The notes beneath the pieces were generated by a model. It did not search any database and had not been told where the DNA came from. It saw only the letters and a program-made list of their open reading frames with translations. Both the position numbers and the translations under genes were made by a program. This document shows, one piece after another, positions 53,954-62,432 of a stretch of 64,000 nt of DNA (position 1 is its first letter; each line of letters opens with the position of its first letter). The DNA is from Streptomyces phaeofaciens (GTDB lineage Bacteria; Actinomycetota; Actinomycetes; Streptomycetales; Streptomycetaceae), in the NCBI RefSeq assembly GCF_014648915.1, contig NZ_BMSA01000002.1, positions 186,001-250,000 of the forward strand, written 5' to 3'.

Positions 53954-54281
53954 CGTACCTACGGAACCGTAAGTTACGGATCAGTGCGAGCCGATGAGGG
54001 GCGAAGAGTGGCCATCATCTCACGCGGATGCCCGCCCGCCGGGCCCGGGTTCACCCCAAAGAATCTTCAGACGAACGCCAAGCGGACGCAAAGAACACGC
54101 GTTATGCGTGGCGATCCTCACTCTGCTCACCTGTGATGCCTTCTGGACAGATGGGCGCGAGCGTCGGATGATCAGATGAGTGCGGTCGGCACCGGATGAG
54201 CGCCGAAGATCGAAACCGTCAGCATCCGGGCCGCAGCCCCCACGGGGCCTCCAACAAAAAACCCCTCATCTAGGAGCAATC
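53954..54281. other. 328-bp region between hemolysin III and pckA genes
   Basis: It must hold promoters for both divergent genes. Part of it (about 54060-54180) is clearly richer in A/T than its flanks. A small inverted repeat, CACGC-GTTAT-GCGTG (54096-54110), could be an operator. Just before pckA, GGGG (54244-54247) and CCCC (54272-54275) flank an A-rich segment ending in six A. No ORF with coding-like codons and no known riboswitch shape was seen. Confidence 0.5.
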
Positions 54282-56120
54282 GTGGCGCGCGATATCGCGG
54301 CTCCCTCCGTCATCCCGACCAACCACCAGGAACTGATCTCGTGGGTCGACGAGATCGTCGAGCTGACCCAGCCGGACAGCGTGGTCTGGTGTGACGGATC
54401 CGAGGCCGAGTACGAGCGACTGTGCGGGGAGCTCGTCGAGAAGGGCACCTTCCGGAAACTCGACCCGATCAAGCGCCCCAACTCCTACTACGCCGCTTCG
54501 GACCCCACCGACGTCGCCCGGGTCGAGGACCGGACGTTCATCTGCTCCGAGCAGGAGCAGGACGCCGGCCCCACCAACCACTGGAAGGACCCCGCCGAGA
54601 TGCGGGAGATCTTCGCCGGTGAGAAGGGCCTGTTCCGCGGCTCGATGCGGGGCCGCACGATGTACGTCGTCCCCTTCTGCATGGGCCCCCTCGGCTCCCC
54701 GCTGTCCGCGATCGGCGTGGAGATCACCGACTCGGCGTACGTCGCCGTGTCCATGCGTACCATGACCCGCATGGGCCGCCCCGTCCTGGACGAGCTGGGC
54801 GAGACGGGCTTCTTCGTCAAGGCCGTGCACACCCTCGGCGCCCCCCTCGCGCAGGGCGAGGCGGACGTGCCCTGGCCCTGCAACACGACCAAGTACATCT
54901 CGCACTTCCCCGAGAGCCGCGAGATCTGGTCCTACGGCTCCGGCTACGGCGGCAACGCCCTGCTCGGCAAGAAGTGCTACGCCCTGCGCATCGCCTCCGT
55001 CATGGCCCGCGACGAGGGCTGGCTGGCCGAGCACATGCTGATCCTCAAGCTCACCCCGCCCCCTTCCACCTCCGGCCGGGTTGAGTCCAAGTACGTCGCC
55101 GCCGCCTTCCCGTCCGCCTGCGGCAAGACCAACCTCGCCATGCTGGAGCCCACCATCTCCGGCTGGACCGTGGAGACCATCGGCGACGACATCGCCTGGA
55201 TGCGCTTCGGCGAGGACGGCCGGCTGTACGCCATCAACCCCGAGGCCGGCTTCTTCGGCGTCGCGCCCGGCACCGGTGAGCACACCAACGCCAACGCGAT
55301 GAAGACGCTGTGGGGCAACTCGGTCTTCACCAACGTGGCGCTCACCGACGACAACGACATCTGGTGGGAGGGCATGACGGAGGAGACCCCGGCCCACCTC
55401 ACCGACTGGAAGGGCAACGACTGGACGCCGTCCGCCGACGCCCCGGCCGCCCACCCCAACGCCCGCTTCACCGTCCCGGCCGCCCAGTGCCCGATCATCG
55501 CGCCCGAGTGGGAGGACCCCAAGGGCGTCCCGATCTCCGCGATCCTCTTCGGCGGCCGGCGCGCGAGCGCGGTCCCGCTGGTCACCGAGTCCTTCGACTG
55601 GAACCACGGGGTGTTCCTCGGCGCCAACGTGGCCTCCGAGAAGACCGCCGCCGCCGAGGGCAAGGTCGGCGAACTGCGCCGCGACCCCTTCGCCATGCTG
55701 CCGTTCTGCGGCTACAACATGGGCGACTACATGGCCCACTGGATCGACGTGGCCAAGGGCAAGGACCAGGCGAAGCTGCCGAAGATCTACTACGTCAACT
55801 GGTTCCGCAAGAACGACCAGGGCGCGTTCGTCTGGCCCGGATTCGGTGAGAACAGCCGCGTCCTGAAGTGGATCGTCGAGCGCCTCGACGGCAAGGCGGA
55901 CGGCGTCGAGACCCCGATCGGCGTCCTGCCGACCAAGGACGCCCTCGACACCGCCGGCCTCGAACTCGCCGCCGACGACCTCGACTTCCTGCTCACGGTC
56001 GACAAGGAGATCTGGCGCGAGGAGGCCTCCCTGGTCCCCGAGCACCTCAACACCTTCGGCGACCACACCCCGAAGGAACTGTGGGACGAGTACCGGGCGC
56101 TGGTGCAGCGCCTGGGCTGA
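54282..56120 (+). CDS. pckA: Phosphoenolpyruvate carboxykinase (GTP)
   Basis: The 612-aa cytoplasmic enzyme converts oxaloacetate and GTP to PEP and CO2 for gluconeogenesis. [12 protein letters not shown] holds the P-loop and the active-site Cys of GTP-type enzymes; GDDIAWMRF has the metal Asp pair; [12 protein letters not shown] and the NWFRKNDQG loop are specific for the GTP class. GTG at 54282 is preceded by AGGAG. It is a single gene with a 330-base upstream region that may carry carbon control. Confidence 0.96.
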   Translation: MARDIAAPSVIPTNHQELISWVDEIVELTQPDSVVWCDGSEAEYERLCGELVEKGTFRKLDPIKRPNSYYAASDPTDVARVEDRTFICSEQEQDAGPTNHWKDPAEMREIFAGEKGLFRGSMRGRTMYVVPFCMGPLGSPLSAIGVEITDSAYVAVSMRTMTRMGRPVLDELGETGFFVKAVHTLGAPLAQGEADVPWPCNTTKYISHFPESREIWSYGSGYGGNALLGKKCYALRIASVMARDEGWLAEHMLILKLTPPPSTSGRVESKYVAAAFPSACGKTNLAMLEPTISGWTVETIGDDIAWMRFGEDGRLYAINPEAGFFGVAPGTGEHTNANAMKTLWGNSVFTNVALTDDNDIWWEGMTEETPAHLTDWKGNDWTPSADAPAAHPNARFTVPAAQCPIIAPEWEDPKGVPISAILFGGRRASAVPLVTESFDWNHGVFLGANVASEKTAAAEGKVGELRRDPFAMLPFCGYNMGDYMAHWIDVAKGKDQAKLPKIYYVNWFRKNDQGAFVWPGFGENSRVLKWIVERLDGKADGVETPIGVLPTKDALDTAGLELAADDLDFLLTVDKEIWREEASLVPEHLNTFGDHTPKELWDEYRALVQRLG

Positions 56121-56139
56121 GGCCCGCCCCGCAAAGACT

Positions 56140-56191
56140 CCGCGGCCGGCACGGATGTGCCCTGACCAGTGATCGTCACGGCCGGCCGCGG
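56140..56191 (+). terminator. Long-loop hairpin after pckA
   Basis: A perfect 11-bp stem (CCGCGGCCGGC and complement) encloses a 30-nt loop 20 bases past the stop. It could end both pckA and the converging operon; it lacks T-runs. Confidence 0.5.
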
Positions 56192-56294
56192 TGCAGACCG
56201 GCGAGGTCCCGCACAACGGCGTGGGGGACCCTGGGCCCGTCGCCGCGCTCCCGTCCGCCCCGACGGGAACGCGTCGGCGGGCCCTCGCCCGTTC

Positions 56295-56897
56295 CTACCG
56301 GTTGCGGTCCTCCAGATACCGGGTGTGCGACTCCTGCCGCCGCGCCTCGGTCTCCCGCAGCCCCGCCACCAGGCCCTCGGCCTCGTCCTGGAGCAGCGCC
56401 AGCTGCCGCTCCAGATGCCGCTCCGGCGACTCCTGCCCCGGCGCCAGCCGCGTCCACCACCGCGTCCGTACGAACGTGTCGACGGCCTCGGGGACGTCCT
56501 GCCGTACGGCCCGGGACAGCACATGGACGCCCTCCGGGTCGTGGGCGAGCAGTTCGGCGGCCCAGCCGGGGTCGAGCAGCGCGGCCAGCAGTTCCGTCAG
56601 CTCGGTGAGCCGGCCGGCCGCCGCGGGCGGCAGGTCGACGTCCGCCAGATAGCCGCCCAGGCGGGCGAAGTCGGCCCGCACCTCCTCGAGCCGCGCCGAC
56701 GGGTCGGCGAAGGCCGGCAGCGGCGGCCGCTCCGGCGGGGCGATCAGCGCGCCCGCGCCGTACAGGCCGACGACCACGACGGGCCAGTACGGGCCCGCCG
56801 CTCCCGTGAAGGTCAGCACCAGCCCCGCCAGCCCGGCCGCGCTGCCCGCGATGTTCTTGCGGGACTCCAGATACCCGACGAACCTACTGGTAGCCAC
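56295..56897 (-). CDS. Two-helix membrane protein with coiled-coil, end of TelA-VWA operon
   Basis: The 200-aa protein has two membrane helices (about 16-50, with a short turn) and a cytoplasmic helical domain with a probable coiled-coil at about 150-195 (many Arg/Glu/Gln/Leu). GTG 56897 lies 14 bases inside the preceding gene, so it is the fourth gene of the operon. The domain around LDPGWAAELLAHDPEG is not recognised. Membrane placement fits a link between cytoplasmic TelA and external binding proteins, which is inference. Confidence 0.75.
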   Translation of the reverse strand: MATSRFVGYLESRKNIAGSAAGLAGLVLTFTGAAGPYWPVVVVGLYGAGALIAPPERPPLPAFADPSARLEEVRADFARLGGYLADVDLPPAAAGRLTELTELLAALLDPGWAAELLAHDPEGVHVLSRAVRQDVPEAVDTFVRTRWWTRLAPGQESPERHLERQLALLQDEAEGLVAGLRETEARRQESHTRYLEDRNR

Positions 56898-58431
56898 GGA
56901 TCTCCTCGAAGGCGCCGTCCAGCGAGCCCTGCCGGGCGTCGAAGAGCCGGCCGCCGGTCAGCTCGGCGATGTGCTCCAGCTCGGAGCGGTCGGAGTCGCC
57001 GAAGAGGATGGGGAAGACGGGGATGTCCTGTCGTGCGCCGCTCAGCTCGCGGTAGAAGTCGTCGAAGTCGCCGGCGTCCGCCCCGGCGGTGTTCTCGCCG
57101 TCGGTCATCAGGACGATCGAGGTGAACGTGTCCCGGCCGGTGCCCAGATGGTCGTACGCCTTCTCCAGCGAGGTGTAGATCGCGGTGTCGCCGTCGGCCT
57201 CCAGCTCCTTGGTATCCTCGCGGATCGCGGCGAGGCCGGTCTGAGGATCCGAGGGGCTGACGACATGGGTGCGGACGCTCTTCACGTCCGAGCCGAACGG
57301 CATCAGGGTGACCTCCTCGCGGTCGCGGAAGTCGCCGGTGAGATCGCTGAGCGCATCCTTCAGCCCTTGCAGCCGGTCGCCCTCCATGGAGCCGGAGGTG
57401 TCGAGGACGTACACCGTCCGGGACGGCCGGCGCAGTTCGTTCTCGTACGCGTCGAGCAGACCGTCGGCCACGGAACGGGTGCCGGGGAAGGGCAGTTCGC
57501 GCCGCCGGGTGGTGTCCAGTCCGGCCGCGGGCGGCACCGAGGCGACGACCGGGCGGCGGTGGGTCCGGGTGGTGATCAGCCGCTGGACGGCCGGGGTGCG
57601 CAGGGCGTCCGCCACCCGCTTGACGTTCGCGCGGGTGCTCGCGTCGGTCGCGGCGAGGGAGGAGAGCGGGTAGTCGGCGGTGACCACACCGTCCTTCGGC
57701 CGGATCACGGTCAGGCCCGGGATGCCCTTCAGCACGGACTCGTAGTTGAGCAGCGCGTCGACGTCACCGCGCCGCCGGTAGGCGCTCGCCAGCCAGCCCG
57801 AGGAGCCCGAAGTCAGCTTCTGCCCCGTGAAGAACTCCTTCAGCCGCGGGGTCGCCCTGGTGACGTCCGCGTCGGTGAGCGCCGACTGGGCGCCGGAGAG
57901 CGCCGAGGCGACCGAGATCAGGGTGGCGAAGCCGGAGTTGGAGCGGGCCGGGTCGGTCATGCCGTAGGTGAGCCTGCCGTCCGCCACGGCCTGCTCGATC
58001 CGCGCCCAGGTGACCTGCTCGGGCTTCCAGCCGAGCGCGTCCAGCTCCTGCGTCTTCACGCCGAGCGCGACCGGGCTGGACATCACCGGGGTCTCGGAGA
58101 CGACCTTCCGCGCGACGTCCGGCCGCAGCCGCAGATAGTCGTTGGAGGACAGCCACACGGCGTCGTAGCGCGCGTCGGCGCTCTTCTTCGCCAGCAGGTT
58201 CACGGCGTCCAGGGTGCCCATGTAGGTGGGCCGGATCGTGACGCCGGTGTCCTTGCGGACCTGTTCCCACACCGGTTCCATGTCGGCCAGCTCGCTGGAG
58301 GCGAGGACCCGCAGGGTGCCCGGCGCGGGGGCGGCGGGGTCGTCCGGCCGCTCCTCGCCGGTGCAGCCGGTCAGCAGGAGGGCGAGCGCGGTCAGGGCGA
58401 GCAGGGGCCGCCGCGTTCGGGGCCGTCTCAT
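56884..58431 (-). CDS. Lipoprotein fusing a solute-binding domain to a von Willebrand A domain
   Basis: The 515-aa protein has a lipoprotein signal (lipobox LLTGC, Cys about 22), a type-2 periplasmic binding fold (about 40-290; ABC-substrate-binding-like) and a C-terminal VWA domain (about 320-510). The VWA metal site DTSGS is intact, with T and D of the other loops (LMTDGEN). Thus a ligand-binding domain and an adhesion domain are joined outside the membrane. ATG 58431 overlaps the telA-like stop by four bases. No ABC permease or ATPase is nearby. Confidence 0.87.
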   Translation of the reverse strand: MRRPRTRRPLLALTALALLLTGCTGEERPDDPAAPAPGTLRVLASSELADMEPVWEQVRKDTGVTIRPTYMGTLDAVNLLAKKSADARYDAVWLSSNDYLRLRPDVARKVVSETPVMSSPVALGVKTQELDALGWKPEQVTWARIEQAVADGRLTYGMTDPARSNSGFATLISVASALSGAQSALTDADVTRATPRLKEFFTGQKLTSGSSGWLASAYRRRGDVDALLNYESVLKGIPGLTVIRPKDGVVTADYPLSSLAATDASTRANVKRVADALRTPAVQRLITTRTHRRPVVASVPPAAGLDTTRRRELPFPGTRSVADGLLDAYENELRRPSRTVYVLDTSGSMEGDRLQGLKDALSDLTGDFRDREEVTLMPFGSDVKSVRTHVVSPSDPQTGLAAIREDTKELEADGDTAIYTSLEKAYDHLGTGRDTFTSIVLMTDGENTAGADAGDFDDFYRELSGARQDIPVFPILFGDSDRSELEHIAELTGGRLFDARQGSLDGAFEEIRGYQ

Positions 58432-59603
58432 CCGAGGCCCCCGTCCAGGGCGCCCCGCGACCGGCTGCGCTCCAGGTAGGTGCTCGCGCCCTGGAGTTCC
58501 GCGGTCAGGCTCTCCACCGTCGCCGCCATCGCCTCGGTCGCCTGCACCTTGTAGGTGTCGATGGCGTCGAGGGTGCGGTAGATCTGCTGGAACGCCGAGC
58601 GCAGGGTCTCGGCGCCCACGGCCGGGTCGGCGGCGATCCGCTGGATCTCCCCGCTCTGCGTGGCCAGCATCTCCGCGTTGCCCCGGATCAGGTCCTCGGT
58701 CGTCCCGCGCAACGCGTTGACCTGCTCGATCACCTTCTTCTGGTTGTCCAGGGCGGAGGCCAGCATCACGGAGATCCGCAGCGCCGAGACGGTCGTGGTG
58801 GCCGCCCGGTCGACCCCCTTGATCAGCTCGTCGTTGTTGCGGCGTACGACGTCCATGGCGAGGTAGCCCTGCGCGCACACCGCGAGCTGGGTGAGCAGGT
58901 CCTGGTGCTTCTGCCGGACGGGGAAGAGGACGTCGGCGCGCAGACTGTCGGCGCGCTCGGGGTCGCCGCCCCCGACGCCGGTGATGTGCTGCTCGACGGC
59001 CGTGTCCAGGGCGCTGGTCAGGACGACGTACTCCTGGAGCTTGCCCATGGTCTCCCAGAGGCGGACCCGCTCGGTCTGCAACGCGGCGTTGTCGCGCCGC
59101 AGTTCGTCCTGGCCGCCGCGCAGCGAGCCCACGATCTTGTTCAGCGTGCCCTGGGCGGAGGCGTACTTGGCGACGTGGTCGCGGAGCTTGTTGCCGCCGG
59201 GCAGCCGCGACAGGAACTTGCGGCCCTTGTCGGCGGGCAGGTCGCGCGGGTCCAGGTCCTCCACCACCCGGCGGAGTTCGACGAGCGAGCCCGCGACCTG
59301 CGACTGGGCGTCGCCGCCCTTGCCGGGCAGGCTGCGGACGGTCCGCTCCAGCATGCGGTTGGACTGCGCGGCGGCGGTGCGCATCTCCCCCGCGCCGAGC
59401 GCGGTGATCTCGCCGACCTTGCCCGCGAACTCGGGCGAGCGGGCGTCCAGGCCGGCGAGGCCCTCGACGTACGCGGTGGCCTTGGCGGCCATGTCCGTGC
59501 GCACCCCGTCGTCCACGGGGACCAGTCCGCCGGCCTTCTCGCGCGGCACGGCGGCCACGGGCTCGGGCGGGGTGAGGGTGAAGGTGTCGTCGCTGGTGCT
59601 CAT
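58428..59603 (-). CDS. TelA/toxic-anion-resistance family protein
   Basis: The 391-aa cytoplasmic protein is nearly all alpha-helical, with coiled-coils around 75-110 and 170-200, and carries TelA signatures in the helix pair LREHVAKY-like KLRDHVAKYASAQGTLN and SALRISVMLASALDNQKKV. TelA proteins are linked with resistance to tellurite and some antibiotics and with membrane or cell-wall stress, though a molecular reaction is not established. AAGGGGG precedes ATG 59603. It starts 12 bases after the stop of the upstream binding-protein gene. Confidence 0.9.
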   Translation of the reverse strand: MSTSDDTFTLTPPEPVAAVPREKAGGLVPVDDGVRTDMAAKATAYVEGLAGLDARSPEFAGKVGEITALGAGEMRTAAAQSNRMLERTVRSLPGKGGDAQSQVAGSLVELRRVVEDLDPRDLPADKGRKFLSRLPGGNKLRDHVAKYASAQGTLNKIVGSLRGGQDELRRDNAALQTERVRLWETMGKLQEYVVLTSALDTAVEQHITGVGGGDPERADSLRADVLFPVRQKHQDLLTQLAVCAQGYLAMDVVRRNNDELIKGVDRAATTTVSALRISVMLASALDNQKKVIEQVNALRGTTEDLIRGNAEMLATQSGEIQRIAADPAVGAETLRSAFQQIYRTLDAIDTYKVQATEAMAATVESLTAELQGASTYLERSRSRGALDGGLG

Positions 59604-59615
59604 GTGCTGTCCCCC

Positions 59616-60707
59616 TTATCCGCGCGCCCGTCGCGCCAGCTCGTGCAGCACCTTCGAGGTGGGCACGGGCGCCTGGCGGACGCCGGTCAGTCGCTGCTTG
59701 AGATAGGTGCCGGCCGACGCGAACTCGGCGGCGTCGCCCTGCGGGCGGAATCCGTGCCGGACCTCCAGCTCGCGCAGCCGCGGGTCCGCGGCCAGGAGCG
59801 CGGCGAGCGCCTTGCCGTTCTCGGTCAGCGGTACGGCGGTGTGGTCGCTGTTGACCGTGGTGTCCGGGTAGAGGACGACCAGGTCGCCGGGCTGCTGCCC
59901 GTCCGCGAGGAGGGAGGCGACCTGTGACTCGTAGACCAGGACGAGCGGGTTGCCGGCGCCGCTGACGAAGTCCCGGAACGCCGCGTCCGTGCTGGACTGC
60001 TGGGCGCCCTGCACGCTGACCAGCTTGTTCAGCAGCGGCCCGGTCTTCGCGACCTCGGCGTCGCTCGCGACGACCTTGCCGCCGTTGGCGACGTAGGAGG
60101 CGGCCGCGAGGTAGAGGGCGCCGGAGTTGGAGGTCTCCGGGTCGGTGCTCGACAGGTACAGCGTGCCCGTCAGCTCACCGTACTTCCCGGCCCCCTTCAG
60201 CTGCTGCCAGGTGCGGTCGGCGCGGGCCGCGTCGAGGTAGGCGCCCATCCGGAAGGTGCCGCGGTGCTCGGCGTCCAGGGCGGCGAGCCCGTTGCCGGCC
60301 AGCACCTCGGCGGCGTTCTTGTGCGCCACGACGACCAGCGGCGAGTAGAAGGGGCGGGGGAGGGTCCCCGTCACCCGGTACTTGGCCGCCAGCTCCAGTG
60401 CCGGTGCCTGGCTGGAGGGCAGGGCGAGGTCGTACCCCTTGAGGTCCAGTCCTTCCATGGCCCAGGACCCGGAGGTCTCGGCCTGCACGGTGTAGCCCTT
60501 GGCGGCGAGGGCCTTCACCACGTCCGGATCCGCGAAGAACTCCGCCTTCTCCGATCCGATCACCATCCGCACGGTCTTCGTTGCCGTGCCCGAGTCCTCG
60601 TTGTCCCGGCCCGCGACGACGGCGACCACCACACCCGTCATCAACAAGGCCGCGAGGACGATTCCCACGATTCGTCTCACGGGGGCAGCGTGCTCGCGGA
60701 ACCCCAC
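59616..60707 (-). CDS. Membrane-anchored solute-binding-like protein, first gene of TelA operon
   Basis: The 363-aa protein has a basic N-terminus and one hydrophobic anchor (about 10-32; no lipobox), then a type-2 periplasmic-binding domain (about 42-345) related in shape to the binding domain of the VWA fusion two genes on (both have a YDLAL/YDAVW strand, then SNSGFA/SNSGAL and a VYESQVAS-like part). GTG 60707 has AGGAA upstream; GTG 60680 (RRIVGIVLAAL) is a shorter option. It opens the four-gene operon. No transporter partner is adjacent, so it may sense rather than import. Confidence 0.85.
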   Translation of the reverse strand: MGFREHAAPVRRIVGIVLAALLMTGVVVAVVAGRDNEDSGTATKTVRMVIGSEKAEFFADPDVVKALAAKGYTVQAETSGSWAMEGLDLKGYDLALPSSQAPALELAAKYRVTGTLPRPFYSPLVVVAHKNAAEVLAGNGLAALDAEHRGTFRMGAYLDAARADRTWQQLKGAGKYGELTGTLYLSSTDPETSNSGALYLAAASYVANGGKVVASDAEVAKTGPLLNKLVSVQGAQQSSTDAAFRDFVSGAGNPLVLVYESQVASLLADGQQPGDLVVLYPDTTVNSDHTAVPLTENGKALAALLAADPRLRELEVRHGFRPQGDAAEFASAGTYLKQRLTGVRQAPVPTSKVLHELARRARG

Positions 60708-60821
60708 GTTCCTGGGTGGGCCGGGTGAACGGGCGGTGAAGGGGGTGACCCGGAACGCAACGGGAGCGCCCGGCTCCCGTCGGGCCGCGGCGGACGGCCG
60801 GTCCGCGCGGCCGCGAGCGGG

Positions 60822-61250
60822 TCACCGCGGGGCGAACACCCACTGCCGCAGCAGGAGGAACCGCACCGTCGTCGCGGCGCCGTTGGCCACGATCAGGGCG
60901 CAGATCTCCACCCGCGGCGCGTCCGAAAGGATCCGGTGCGCCAGGGCGAGCGCGCCGCCGCTCAGCGCGAGCCCGACGGCGAAGGCCACCAGGCCCTGGA
61001 GGTGGTGCCGGGCGGCGCCCGCCGTGCCCCGCACCCGGAAGGTGAACCGGCGATTGGCGGCGGTGTTCGCCACGGCGGTGACCAGCAGCGCGATCAGATT
61101 GGCGGCCTGGGCGTCGAGCACCGGCCGGAGCAACGCGTACAGCCCCAGATAGGCGACGGTGGACACCGCGCCGACGACGGCGAACACCGGCACCTGCCGG
61201 GCGGCGGCCCCGGCGGTGCGGGGCGCGTGTGTCTGGACGCGCTGAGCCAT
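60822..61250 (-). CDS. GtrA-family membrane protein (lipid-linked sugar flippase)
   Basis: The 142-aa protein has four membrane helices of the GtrA type; conserved parts are FAVVGAVSTVAYLGLY, NTAANRRFTF and RFLLLRQWVFAPR. GtrA proteins flip polyprenyl-phosphate sugars across the membrane. It is divergent from a GtrB-like transferase gene (96 bases between starts), with which it forms a natural donor-synthesis pair. ATG at 61250. Confidence 0.9.
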   Translation of the reverse strand: MAQRVQTHAPRTAGAAARQVPVFAVVGAVSTVAYLGLYALLRPVLDAQAANLIALLVTAVANTAANRRFTFRVRGTAGAARHHLQGLVAFAVGLALSGGALALAHRILSDAPRVEICALIVANGAATTVRFLLLRQWVFAPR

Positions 61251-61264
61251 GGGGACACTGTACC

Positions 61265-61298
61265 GTAAGTGATCAAATCTTACTTAAGGTGAGCAAAT
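61265..61298. promoter_or_regulatory. A/T-rich divergent control region with repeated half-sites
   Basis: TGATCAAAT (61270-61278) and TGAGCAAAT (61290-61298) form a direct repeat exactly 20 bases apart, about two helical turns, and GTAAG (61265-61269) pairs with CTTAC (61279-61283). The stretch is strikingly A/T-rich for this genome and lies between the divergent GtrA and GT2 genes, so promoters and a regulator site are likely. Confidence 0.45.
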
Positions 61299-61345
61299 CG
61301 GGTGCGTTTGCGCCCGCCCGATCCAGGATGGGCTGGGACCGCCGA

Positions 61346-62392
61346 ATGATCGATGTGAGCCCCGACCCGACCGACCGGTGCGAGCCGTCGGTCGCGTTGT
61401 CGGTCGTGATTCCGATGTTCAACGAGGAAGAGGCGCTGCCGGCGCTGGTGGGCCGGCTGCGCCCGGTACTGGACGGGACCCAGGAGACGTACGAGGTCGT
61501 CGCGGTGGACGACGGCTCCACGGACGGGACGGCCGTACGGCTGGCGGGACTGCGCGCCGACTGGCCGCAGCTGCGGATCGTCCGGCTGCGGCGCAACAGC
61601 GGACACCAGGCCGCGCTGACCGCCGGTCTGCACCACGCCCGCGGCTCGCACGCCGTCAGCCTCGACGCCGATCTCCAGGACCCCCCGGAGAAGATCCCCG
61701 AGATGCTCGCCCTGGCCCGCACCCGGCAGCTCGACATCGTCTACGGCGTCCGCGTCAACCGCTCCAGCGACACCGGCTTCAAACGCCGCACCGCCGGCCT
61801 CTACTACTGGCTCATGCGCCGCCTGGTCGGCCCCCATGTCTGCGCCCAGGCCGGTGACTTCCGGCTGCTGTCGCGCCACGCCCTCGACGCCCTGAAGGCC
61901 CTGCCCGACCAGCCGCAGGTGTACCGGCTGCTCATGCCCTGGTTCGGCTTCCCCAGCGGAGAGGTCACCTACCGGCGCGAGCCGCGGGTCGCCGGCCGCA
62001 CCAAGTACCCCCTGCGCAAGATGATCCTGCTGGCCATCGACAGCGTCATCGGCTTCTCCGTCGCCCCGCTGCGGCTGGCCGTCTGGCTCGGCACCCTGGC
62101 CTTCCTCGTCTGCCTCGGCATGCTCGCCTACACCCTGGCCGTGTACGCGGCGGGCGACACCACCCGCGGCTGGACCTCCCTGATCATCGCCGTGCTCTTC
62201 ATCGGCTCCGTCCAGCTCGTCTGCCTGGGCGTGCTCGGCGAGTACATCGGGCGCCTCTACACCGCCGCCCAGCGACGCCCGACCTACTACGTCGCCGAGG
62301 ACACCGCCGCCGCGTCCACCCCCACGGCGGGCGTCCCCTGGCCGGGCCCACGCCGCGACCCGGGGCACCGGCCGGACCTCCTCGGCGGCTAG
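61346..62392 (+). CDS. Polyprenyl-phosphate glycosyltransferase, GtrB/ArnC-like GT2
   Basis: The 348-aa protein has a GT2 domain (about 18-235; VVIPMFNEEEALP, VDDGSTDGT and SLDADLQDPPEKIP) and two C-terminal membrane helices (about 250-275, 285-310) typical of GtrB/ArnC. It loads a sugar onto polyprenyl phosphate at the cytoplasmic face; the GtrA partner is encoded divergently. ATG 61346 follows GGGA and gives the family start; ATG 61328 is an option. Ser/Ala/Thr/Pro tail. Confidence 0.9.
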   Translation: MIDVSPDPTDRCEPSVALSVVIPMFNEEEALPALVGRLRPVLDGTQETYEVVAVDDGSTDGTAVRLAGLRADWPQLRIVRLRRNSGHQAALTAGLHHARGSHAVSLDADLQDPPEKIPEMLALARTRQLDIVYGVRVNRSSDTGFKRRTAGLYYWLMRRLVGPHVCAQAGDFRLLSRHALDALKALPDQPQVYRLLMPWFGFPSGEVTYRREPRVAGRTKYPLRKMILLAIDSVIGFSVAPLRLAVWLGTLAFLVCLGMLAYTLAVYAAGDTTRGWTSLIIAVLFIGSVQLVCLGVLGEYIGRLYTAAQRRPTYYVAEDTAAASTPTAGVPWPGPRRDPGHRPDLLGG

Positions 62393-62432
62393 GCCGTGTC
62401 CGCAAAGTCCCGTCTGGCTCGGCCGTGTCCGG

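Noticed and set aside
54244..54275. Riboswitch or attenuator before pckA (GGGG...A6...CCCC)
   Set aside because: The pairing is only four bases and no known aptamer pattern is visible.
56884..58878. 664-codon version of the VWA lipoprotein
   Set aside because: The extra N-terminal part is a shadow of the TelA gene; the lipoprotein signal begins at 58431 with an ATGA overlap.
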